Shown: piece after piece, positions 1 to 7,781 of the stretch | Numbering within the stretch: position 1 is the first letter of the stretch | How the letters are laid out: every line of letters begins with the position of its first letter | Origin: G963663615 sp963663615 | GTDB taxonomy: Bacteria > Bacteroidota > Ignavibacteria > Ignavibacteriales > Melioribacteraceae | Reading direction: 5' to 3' | Length of the DNA: 64,000 nt | Assembly: GCA_963663615.1 (NCBI GenBank) | Contig: OY760517.1 | Location: 3,348,001-3,412,000 of the forward strand | The notes under the pieces: model-generated | Database searches by the model: none | Told to the model about the DNA's origin: nothing | What the model saw: only the letters and a program-made list of their open reading frames with translations | Made by a program: the position numbers and the translations under genes

Positions 1-1913
1 CTACTCAAATTATTACCGGCTTTATTGCCTCAACCAAAGAGAATGTAACCACTACTCTTGGTCGCGGCGGAAGTGATTATACCGCTTCAATTTTTGGAGC
101 TGCCCTTGATGTAGAAGAAATACAAATTTGGAAAGATGTAAACGGGATACTTACTTCGGACCCGCGTATTGTTACCGACACGAAATCCCTAAGCTCGGTT
201 ACCTACGAAGAGGCGATGGAACTTTCCCATTTTGGTGCCAAGGTAATATATCCGCCAACATTAATTCCTGTGGTAAAGAAAAAAATAAAAGTTAGGATAC
301 GTAATACATTCAATCCCGCATTTCCCGGTACAACTGTTTTTGAAAAAAGCGATGATTATCCTTTTGCTATAAAGGGTATATCATCGATTAACAATATTTC
401 GCTGTTACAACTTACCGGTAGTGGTATGATGGGTGTAACCGGTACTGCGGCACGCCTGTTCAAATGTTTGGCTGATGCGAAAATAAATATTATACTTATT
501 ACCCAGGCTTCTTCCGAACACAGTATCTGTTTCGCAATTCAGCCAGAAAATGGAGATAAAGCACGTAAAATTGTTGAAGAGGAATTTCGTTGGGAAATAA
601 GAGAAGGAAAAGTTAATCCTGTAAATATCGAAGAAAATCTTTCGGTGGTTGCGGTAGTTGGCGAAAACATGAAACATACACCCGGTATATCTGGCAAAGT
701 ATTTAGTGTACTTGGTGAAAATAGTATAAATATTCACTCCATCGCACAAGGCTCTTCGGAACTAAATATATCTTTTGTTATATCTGGGAAGGACCTTAAG
801 AAGGCAATTTCTGCTCTTAACAAAAACCTTTTCAGGGGTGTAAAACAATCATACAGCATATTCCTTGCAGGAGCTGGACTTGTAGGTTCAGCTTTTATAA
901 CTCAGCTACAGGAAAACAAAGACAAAATATTCGCTCTTACAGGAGTAAAATATGAGATTGTGGCAATTGCAAATAGCAGAAAAATGTATTTTGGTGAAGA
1001 ATCTGTTACTCCAGAAAACTATAAAGATTTACTCGAATCCTCAGAACTAAAAAGCAATCCTGATGAGTTTGTTAACAAGTTACTAAATACACACAACGGC
1101 ACTCCGGTATTTATTGATGCAACTGCTACTCCGGTTTATTCAAAATTCTACTCTAAATTGCTTGAGAATGGAGTTAACATAGTTACTCCAAACAAAAATG
1201 CCAACTCGGATGCATTCAATAATTATGAGGCAATTCATTCAGCCAGGAATTCAGGCAAATCAAAATTTGGATATGGTGCCAATGTTGGTGCTTCATTGCC
1301 AATTATAAATACCCTTAAAAATATTGTTGAAAGTGGTGATACCGTAACCAAAATAGAAGGTGTATTTTCGGGTACTTTAAGTTACATATTTAACTCGCTA
1401 AGTAAAGACACAAACTTTTCGGATGTTGTTACCGGTGCTCGTGATAAGGGTATGACCGAACCAGACCCCCGTGATGATTTAAGCGGACTCGATGTTGCCC
1501 GCAAACTGCTTATTCTTGTTAGAGAGTGTGGCATTAAACTCGATCTTTCCGATATAAAGGTTGAAAGCCTTGTTAGTGCAGAAGCTAAGAAAGCTGAGTC
1601 AGTTGAAAAGTTTTTGGATGTATTAAAAACCGAAGACAAGAGTTTTGCTAATAAGATACATAAAGCCACCGAAAAAGGTAAAAAGCTTGCATACATTGCA
1701 GTTTATGAAAACGGAAAAGCCACGGCAGGCATTCGTGAAATTGAAGAATCGCACCCGTTTTATAACTTGCAACACAGCGATAATATTGTATCTTTTACAA
1801 CCGGCATTTATGATGAAAGACCACTTATTATAAGGGGTCCGGGTGCCGGTGCTAAACAAACCGCCTTCGGAATAATTTCCGATTTAACAAGAATTGCGAA
1901 AAACAATGAGTAA
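1..1913 (+). CDS. thrA: Bifunctional aspartokinase / homoserine dehydrogenase, 5' end outside window
   Basis: Phosphorylates aspartate and, later in the same pathway, reduces aspartate semialdehyde to homoserine. The open frame runs from base 3, so the protein is cut at the window start; the ATG at 216 is internal. About 636 residues are visible. The first part is the end of the aspartokinase domain, with GRGGSDYTAS near visible residue 25. Two ACT domains follow (about 130-280), the usual site of feedback control by threonine. A homoserine dehydrogenase domain begins with the nucleotide-binding GAGLVGS near base 870 and continues with GVFSGTLSYIFNSL and DPRDDLSGLDVARK. It overlaps asd by 8 bases and heads a thrA-asd-thrB-thrC operon, so one transcript carries aspartate to threonine. 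The leader, where attenuation would be found, lies outside the window. Identification is firm. Confidence 0.96.
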   Translation, partial: TQIITGFIASTKENVTTTLGRGGSDYTASIFGAALDVEEIQIWKDVNGILTSDPRIVTDTKSLSSVTYEEAMELSHFGAKVIYPPTLIPVVKKKIKVRIRNTFNPAFPGTTVFEKSDDYPFAIKGISSINNISLLQLTGSGMMGVTGTAARLFKCLADAKINIILITQASSEHSICFAIQPENGDKARKIVEEEFRWEIREGKVNPVNIEENLSVVAVVGENMKHTPGISGKVFSVLGENSINIHSIAQGSSELNISFVISGKDLKKAISALNKNLFRGVKQSYSIFLAGAGLVGSAFITQLQENKDKIFALTGVKYEIVAIANSRKMYFGEESVTPENYKDLLESSELKSNPDEFVNKLLNTHNGTPVFIDATATPVYSKFYSKLLENGVNIVTPNKNANSDAFNNYEAIHSARNSGKSKFGYGANVGASLPIINTLKNIVESGDTVTKIEGVFSGTLSYIFNSLSKDTNFSDVVTGARDKGMTEPDPRDDLSGLDVARKLLILVRECGIKLDLSDIKVESLVSAEAKKAESVEKFLDVLKTEDKSFANKIHKATEKGKKLAYIAVYENGKATAGIREIEESHPFYNLQHSDNIVSFTTGIYDERPLIIRGPGAGAKQTAFGIISDLTRIAKNNE

Positions 1914-2958
1914 GATTATGAGTAATAAAATACCGGTTGGAATACTTGGTGCTACTGGTAGTGTTGGACAAAAATTTATTGAGTTATTACTTAACCATCC
2001 CTGGTTCGAAATTAATGAACTTGGGGCTTCCGAACGTTCTGCCGGTAAAAAGTATTGCGAGGCAACGCAATGGAACATGCCCGTTATGCTACCTGAAAGC
2101 ATCGCCAGTATTAAAATTAAAAATTGTATTCCAAATTTTAACTCGAAAGTAATTTTCTCTGCTCTCGATTCATCTGTTGCAGGCGAAATTGAAACTGATT
2201 TTGCAAAGAAAGGCTATTTTATTATCTCTAATGCACGTAACCACCGTATGGAGTGTGATGTTCCTCTCGTAATACCTGAGGTTAATCATGAACATCTGGC
2301 TATGGTTAAAAAGCAAAATTGGGATGGTGCAATTATTACAAATCCCAACTGCTCAACAATTGGACTCGCTATGGCATTAAAACCACTGCACGCCAAGTTT
2401 GGGATAAAAGCAGTTAATGTTGTAACAATGCAAGCCATATCAGGTGGTGGTTATCCCGGTATTCCCTCTATGGATATGCTTGATAATGTTGTGCCTTTTA
2501 TATCAGGTGAAGAAGCTAAAATGGAAAGCGAACCATTAAAGCTGCTGGGAAGCTTGGAAAATAACAAGTTTAAAAACGCTGATTTCGTAATTTCAGCACA
2601 ATGTAACCGCGTAAACGTTCTTGATGGTCATACCGAATGCGTACAAATAAATCTTGAAAAACAAACTACCGAAAAGGAAATTATTATAACCTTGCAGGAA
2701 TTTACTTCCCTGCCACAAGAACTTAATCTTCCTTCAGCACCTGCACATCCCATAATATATATGAATGAGGAACGACATCCCCAACCAAGGATTCACAGAA
2801 ACCTGGAGAATGGTATGGCTGTTTCTGTTGGCAGATTAAGAAAGGATACCTTATTCGACTATAAATTCGTGGTGCTTTCACATAATACTGTAAGGGGTGC
2901 CGCAGGTGGAACAATTTTAATTGCCGAACTACTTAAAGCACAAAACTATTTTGAATAA
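1906..2958 (+). CDS. asd: Aspartate-semialdehyde dehydrogenase, archaeal/fungal-type
   Basis: Makes aspartate semialdehyde from aspartyl phosphate with NADPH, the step between the two activities of the preceding ThrA. The protein is 350 residues from the ATG at 1906, which overlaps the thrA stop; an ATG at 1918, just after that stop, is the alternative, and a TTG at 1894 is less likely. The N-terminus has the Rossmann motif GATGSVGQKF, and the catalytic cysteine is C149 in TNPNCSTIG. The substrate-binding stretch GRLRKD and the run NTVRGAAGGT lie near the C-terminus. The pattern LGASERSAGKKY is typical of the archaeal and yeast branch of this enzyme rather than the E. coli branch. It sits 2 bases before thrB, so translation is probably coupled. 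Confidence 0.95.
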   Translation: MSKIMSNKIPVGILGATGSVGQKFIELLLNHPWFEINELGASERSAGKKYCEATQWNMPVMLPESIASIKIKNCIPNFNSKVIFSALDSSVAGEIETDFAKKGYFIISNARNHRMECDVPLVIPEVNHEHLAMVKKQNWDGAIITNPNCSTIGLAMALKPLHAKFGIKAVNVVTMQAISGGGYPGIPSMDMLDNVVPFISGEEAKMESEPLKLLGSLENNKFKNADFVISAQCNRVNVLDGHTECVQINLEKQTTEKEIIITLQEFTSLPQELNLPSAPAHPIIYMNEERHPQPRIHRNLENGMAVSVGRLRKDTLFDYKFVVLSHNTVRGAAGGTILIAELLKAQNYFE

Positions 2959-2960
2959 TT

Positions 2961-3896
2961 ATGAATACAGACTCTGTTAAAGTTTTTGCTCCCGCTACGG
3001 TTTCTAATGTTGGACCCGGTTTTGATATAATGGGCTTTGCACTTTATGAACCGGGTGATGAAGTAATTCTAAAGAAGAATAATACTGGCAAATTAAGAAT
3101 AGTGGATATTACCGGCGATAATGGGAAACTCTCATACTCCCCTGCCGAAAATACTGTTACTATTGCCATGAAATCCCTGTTAAATGAGCTGGAATTACCT
3201 GACAACTTTGATGTTGTACTTAACAAAAAAATGGGTATTGGTAGCGGACTTGGTTCAAGTGCAGCCAGTGCCGTTGCCGGTGTATTTGCGTTAAACAAAT
3301 TGCTTGGTTTAAACCTAAGTAACGATATGCTACTTAACCATGCACTGATTGGAGAAAAATTTGCATCCGGTTCAATTCATGCCGATAATGTTGCTCCTTG
3401 CTTGTACGGCGGATTTATACTTATTCGAGGTTACGAACCAATAGATATAATTCCTCTTAACTCACCGGTTGAATTATACTGTACTGCTGTTTATCCTGAC
3501 ATCGAGATTAAAACCAGTGAAGCACGCAAGATTTTGCCACAAATGTACTCGATAAATGATACTATAAAACAAGCTGGTAATAGTGCCGCTTTGGTAGCAG
3601 GGCTGCTTACTTCAAATTTCGAACTAATTTCGCGTTCAATTGTGGATGTTGTAGCTGAACCATATCGTTCAAAACTTATTCCTTTTTACAACAAACTTAG
3701 AGATGTTGTGCTTACAACCGGTGCACTAAATTGTAATATATCCGGTTCCGGTCCAACAATGTTTGCCCTTTCAGCAAATCCGGAAACTGCCGAAAAGATT
3801 GCGGAATCAATGAAAACCGTTTTAAACGAAGAAAATGTCAATCACAATATTTATATATCCCGGGTAAACAAAACCGGACCCGAGGTGAGAGAATAA
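2961..3896 (+). CDS. thrB: Homoserine kinase (GHMP family)
   Basis: Phosphorylates homoserine at the expense of ATP, giving the substrate of threonine synthase. The 311-residue length is normal for ThrB. The N-terminus APATVSNVGPGFDIMGFAL is the GHMP substrate-binding segment, and GIGSGLGSSAASA near residue 95 is the glycine- and serine-rich phosphate loop of this superfamily. A third GHMP motif, NISGSGPTMFALS, lies near residue 260. The gene follows asd after 2 bases, and its stop overlaps the thrC start as TAATG. Order and spacing make it a central gene of the threonine operon. No irregularity was seen. Confidence 0.96.
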   Translation: MNTDSVKVFAPATVSNVGPGFDIMGFALYEPGDEVILKKNNTGKLRIVDITGDNGKLSYSPAENTVTIAMKSLLNELELPDNFDVVLNKKMGIGSGLGSSAASAVAGVFALNKLLGLNLSNDMLLNHALIGEKFASGSIHADNVAPCLYGGFILIRGYEPIDIIPLNSPVELYCTAVYPDIEIKTSEARKILPQMYSINDTIKQAGNSAALVAGLLTSNFELISRSIVDVVAEPYRSKLIPFYNKLRDVVLTTGALNCNISGSGPTMFALSANPETAEKIAESMKTVLNEENVNHNIYISRVNKTGPEVRE

Positions 3897-5206
3897 TGTT
3901 TTATTATAGTACAAATAACAGGAGTCTGAAATATTCTTTTAGTGATGCTGTACTTAAAGGACTTACACCGGATGGCGGATTATTTATGCCTTCTGAAATT
4001 CCAGCATTGTCAGCCAATTTTATTGCAGACCTGGAAAATCAATCATTTTCTGAGACTTCCTACCAAATAGCAAAAAGTTTTACTGATGACAAAATATCGA
4101 ATAGCGATCTGGTAAAAATTATTGAATCTGCCATAAGTTTTCCCGCCCCTCTTGCAAGGCTAAATGATAACTTGCGGGTGTTGGAACTCTTCCATGGTCC
4201 TACATTGGCATTTAAGGATTTTGGAGCAAGATTTATGGCTCGTGTTATGAGCTACCTTGTAACAAAGAGTGGTAAAACATTAAATATACTGGTAGCTACT
4301 TCGGGTGATACCGGTAGTGCTGTTGCAAACGGTTTCCTTAGTGTTGATGGAATAAACGTATTTGTACTTTATCCTTCAGGCAAGGTAAGTAATATTCAGG
4401 AAAAGCAACTTACAACTTATGGTAACAACATTACTGCTATTGAGGTTGATGGCACTTTTGATGATTGCCAGAAAATGGTAAAACAGGCTTTCTCTGATAA
4501 TGAGCTTGGTAGCAAAATAAATCTTTCATCAGCAAACTCAATTAATATTGCCCGTCTTATTCCACAATCATTCTATTATTTTGAAGCTTACAAACAGATA
4601 ATTAATAAGAATAACAAGATTTTGTTCATTGTACCATCAGGCAATCTTGGTAACCTTACTGCCGGACTGTTTGCAAAAAAAATGGGTCTGCCAATTAACG
4701 AGTTTTTGGCTGCTACCAATAAAAACAAAGTATTCACCGAGTTTATTGAAACCGGTATCTTCAACAGCCGTGCATCAATTCAAACTTACTCAAACGCTAT
4801 GGATGTAGGAAACCCCAGTAACCACGCAAGAATTGTTGATTTATACAACAATAATATCTCCAGCATCAGAAATGATATTAAGTCATACTTCATTACTGAC
4901 GAACAAACGCTTGAGGGAATAAGGGAAGTTAACGACAAATACAATTATACGATTGACCCGCATGGTGCTGTTGGATACATAGCACTTAATGAATATTACA
5001 AGTTAAACGGAGAGGATGGAATTTCAGCAGTTATTCTTGAAACAGCACACCCCTCAAAATTCCCGGAAGTTGTTGAGCTTGCAACAGGCAGAAAACCAAA
5101 CATTCATTCGGCATTGCGTACAGCCCTGGCAAAGGAAAAACAAAGTATAAAATTAGGCAACTCATACAGCGAACTAACTGAACTACTGCATGAGTTACAT
5201 ATATAA
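3896..5206 (+). CDS. thrC: Threonine synthase
   Basis: Converts O-phosphohomoserine to threonine with pyridoxal phosphate, the last step of the operon. The protein has 436 residues, the length of the E. coli-like class with an extended N-terminus (DGGLFMPSEIP near residue 26). The PLP lysine is K107 in HGPTLAFKDFGARF. The phosphate-binding loop ATSGDTGSAVANG and a second glycine-rich segment, VPSGNLGNLTAG, are both present. The start ATG shares its first base with the thrB stop. No clear hairpin terminator follows: the convergent gene on the other strand ends 2 bases away, so the two transcripts probably overlap at their 3' ends. Confidence 0.96.
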   Translation: MFYYSTNNRSLKYSFSDAVLKGLTPDGGLFMPSEIPALSANFIADLENQSFSETSYQIAKSFTDDKISNSDLVKIIESAISFPAPLARLNDNLRVLELFHGPTLAFKDFGARFMARVMSYLVTKSGKTLNILVATSGDTGSAVANGFLSVDGINVFVLYPSGKVSNIQEKQLTTYGNNITAIEVDGTFDDCQKMVKQAFSDNELGSKINLSSANSINIARLIPQSFYYFEAYKQIINKNNKILFIVPSGNLGNLTAGLFAKKMGLPINEFLAATNKNKVFTEFIETGIFNSRASIQTYSNAMDVGNPSNHARIVDLYNNNISSIRNDIKSYFITDEQTLEGIREVNDKYNYTIDPHGAVGYIALNEYYKLNGEDGISAVILETAHPSKFPEVVELATGRKPNIHSALRTALAKEKQSIKLGNSYSELTELLHELHI

Positions 5207-5208
5207 TT

Positions 5209-6546
5209 TTATTTTTTTACTACTTTAAAATCACCTTTATCATTACTTTTTTCAACCTTCCAGCCATTGTATAGTTTAATGGTATAGTTTGCACCTTTTA
5301 TTACGCTTTCGTTAATACTCACAGGCTCGGGAAATACATAGCATGAAAAATCATTTGGTATAAAAACGCCATCTTCACCTATACTTGAATTCATCTTAAA
5401 ATCACCAAAATGAAAATCCTTCGAGGCATTTGCTGAAATATTTGTATATACCACTCCGGTATCACTCAATGTAAATATACTATTCATGTCATAGGTAACA
5501 CCATAGTCTTTTTGAGCCTCAATGGTAAGAGTGGGCTTCTCAAAAAACAACTTGTTATAAAAATCAGTGTTTTTATTGTTCTCCTCTCTTTTGATTATTT
5601 CTTCGGCTTCAATTTCAGAAAAACCATTCCTTAATTTAGCATCAGCAACAATTGTATCACTTAAATTGATTTCACTGCCCAAATATTCAGTCTCATATAT
5701 TTTTAGAAAATCATATATTTTTCCGGTATCCAGCCCGATACGCCAATCAATAAGTAGATAATCAAAAATAAGTCCATAAGCCGCACCTGTTGCGTACGCA
5801 AATGAACGGGTTAGAGTTGATGCCATTGTTCTCTGATCAATTTCTTTCATTACTAAAATATACTTGTTTGGTATTTTTGTGAGCTTAAGCTCAGTATAAA
5901 CAGCCAACCCTTCAACCGTTTCAAGATCAAGTTCATTATGTACATGTTCAGGGTAGCTATTATGTCGCAGCTTTCTGAAAACAAGAGCATCATTAACATG
6001 TTGTAGTATTGTATCTTCAGGAGCATTCGCATTCATTTTCTCCATAACTTTGTTAAGTGCCACAAATTCAGATCTTAAATATAACCTTGCCAAATAATTA
6101 TCAAGATAGGATACGGCTCCTCCGTTCAGAGAGTCAACAAGTCCAAAATGCATTCTGTGGAATAGCTCATGGATAATTGTTTTATTATTTTTAGCATACC
6201 AGGGCATTACTGTAACAAAACTTCCACCTCTAAATTTTTGTACAGTATTAACGTAGTTAAGCTCATTCTCATTAAATTCAAGGGAGTATAGTTTGTCGGA
6301 AACCTTTTTACTTCCCCTTAAATTTAAGAGTGAATAAACACATTTATTGGACTGATCAATTACCAGAATGCTATCACTCCATAGTGAATGTCCCCAGAGT
6401 TTGCCAGCATCTTGCTCTAAAATACTTTTTGCTTCGTATAATTTCTGTTCAAAAACTGATAATTCCTCACCCGACGCTTCACCGGCAATAGCTGGGTTTA
6501 CCTGTAAAAAGGTTATAATTGAAATAACTAAAAAAACAAGTTTCAT
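5209..6546 (-). CDS. Secreted protein with HExxH metallopeptidase signature
   Basis: A 445-residue exported protein with an N-terminal signal peptide (hydrophobic stretch 3-21 ending AIAG). The sequence IIHELFHRMHF carries H126, E127 and H130, the zinc-binding HExxH pattern. Some 80 residues later E212 in ETVEGLAVYTE fits the third, glutamate ligand of gluzincin-type peptidases. The C-terminal third (about 340-445) looks beta-rich and could be a binding domain. A good ribosome site (GGAGG) precedes the ATG. I recognise no named family, so a peptidase function is inferred from the motif and its spacing only; substrate is unknown. It is a stand-alone gene convergent with thrC. Confidence 0.6.
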   Translation of the reverse strand: MKLVFLVISIITFLQVNPAIAGEASGEELSVFEQKLYEAKSILEQDAGKLWGHSLWSDSILVIDQSNKCVYSLLNLRGSKKVSDKLYSLEFNENELNYVNTVQKFRGGSFVTVMPWYAKNNKTIIHELFHRMHFGLVDSLNGGAVSYLDNYLARLYLRSEFVALNKVMEKMNANAPEDTILQHVNDALVFRKLRHNSYPEHVHNELDLETVEGLAVYTELKLTKIPNKYILVMKEIDQRTMASTLTRSFAYATGAAYGLIFDYLLIDWRIGLDTGKIYDFLKIYETEYLGSEINLSDTIVADAKLRNGFSEIEAEEIIKREENNKNTDFYNKLFFEKPTLTIEAQKDYGVTYDMNSIFTLSDTGVVYTNISANASKDFHFGDFKMNSSIGEDGVFIPNDFSCYVFPEPVSINESVIKGANYTIKLYNGWKVEKSNDKGDFKVVKK

Positions 6547-6649
6547 TTATCCTCCGGATAATATATTTAGATATTTGTTAATTTTTCCATGAGGGTAAAT
6601 ATATGTTATATGCCTATATCAATAGGTTTAGAATGGTATTAGTACCGGT

Positions 6650-7684
6650 TTATATTTTAAACTTTCTCAGCAATTCTATTCTGCTCGATACATGTAGCTT
6701 TGAATAGATATTACTTGAATGTGTTTTTACCGTGCTAGGTGAAATAAATAGTTCGGCAGCAATATCCTTGTTGGATTTACCCACCAAAATAAGTTTTAAG
6801 ATTCTCTCTTCCTGAGGAGTTAGTATTATTTCTTGCGGATTAGCACTACTCTTCTCTTTTCGCAATTTACTTCTGAGAACCAAAATTATAATGATTGAAG
6901 TTATACTAACAAACGATAGTATAATAATTACGAGTTTACTTAAAGCATATCTCGTTTTTATCGTTGATAGCGTAATAGAAGAAATTTTTCTATTAAACTG
7001 TTGATAATATGAATCTTTACCATAATAATTGCTAAGTTCAGTTTGTATGTTCAAGTAAAAATCGGGGGAATTATTAAAATCATCATCCAGATTTGTTACC
7101 TCCTTTTCAATTTCGCGCACAGCAAGAAGTTTTACAAGGGGAAAATCCAGTGAATCATTACAGAAATTTCTAATCTCATTTACAAATTTGTCTTTAGTTG
7201 TTTTCTCAATATCTGGATTCTTTGAGCTGATATATTCGTTGCGAAGTAAATTTTTATAATCCAGCAGTTTCCGGAGTTGATGGTCAGCAGTGTTAGTATT
7301 AGAGAAATCATCAAACAAATTCCCAACATTCGGATTAAACACTATTGTATCGTTATTTGAAAAAATAAAATTAAGATAATTCTTGTTATTTCCACCGAAG
7401 TGTATTTCCGTGTTATTTTGCCTCGTAGGAATATCTGCATGAACCCGATACAGTTTATTCTTATCGGAAAGCAGTTTACCCTTAAATTCAAAGTAACCAT
7501 TCCGGTCAGTTTTGGTAGTTTGGAGAACTTGATCCCATGATAAATATTCTTCCTCGTTATACTGTAATAAACTAAGATAGACGGTTTTCACTTCCTCTTT
7601 TCCATCTATATAGCCTGAGATTGAATATTGTCCTTCAACTCTTGAAAATAAAAATACAAGTATAATAAGGATTCTGAATAGCAT
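6650..7684 (-). CDS. Membrane-anchored LuxR-type transcription regulator
   Basis: A 344-residue protein that joins an exported sensor region to a cytoplasmic DNA-binding domain. Residues 1-18 form a signal peptide. Residues about 20-100 (YSISGYIDGKEEVKTVYLSL) resemble the beta-rich DUF4369-like domain of Bacteroidetes exported proteins. A transmembrane helix lies near 240-265 (VIIILSFVSITSIIIILVL). The last 65 residues are a LuxR helix-turn-helix (LTPQEERILKLILVGKSNKD, then IAAELFISPSTVKTH). This topology would let an external signal act on DNA without a phosphorelay. The sensor kinase at 7782 lies about 100 bases upstream in the same direction, so joint regulation is possible, but the regulator has no receiver domain for it. 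Confidence 0.75.
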   Translation of the reverse strand: MLFRILIILVFLFSRVEGQYSISGYIDGKEEVKTVYLSLLQYNEEEYLSWDQVLQTTKTDRNGYFEFKGKLLSDKNKLYRVHADIPTRQNNTEIHFGGNNKNYLNFIFSNNDTIVFNPNVGNLFDDFSNTNTADHQLRKLLDYKNLLRNEYISSKNPDIEKTTKDKFVNEIRNFCNDSLDFPLVKLLAVREIEKEVTNLDDDFNNSPDFYLNIQTELSNYYGKDSYYQQFNRKISSITLSTIKTRYALSKLVIIILSFVSITSIIIILVLRSKLRKEKSSANPQEIILTPQEERILKLILVGKSNKDIAAELFISPSTVKTHSSNIYSKLHVSSRIELLRKFKI

Positions 7685-7781
7685 AGTTCTATAATATTTT
7701 GAATACTAATATGTTACAAGGTAAGTAAATTTTAGCAATTCTTAAAAAAGACCGGTTAAATTACATAGTATTTAACATTTT

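Noticed and set aside
216..218. ATG at 216 as the start of thrA
   Set aside because: The frame is open to the window start and encodes the aspartokinase active-site region before this codon.
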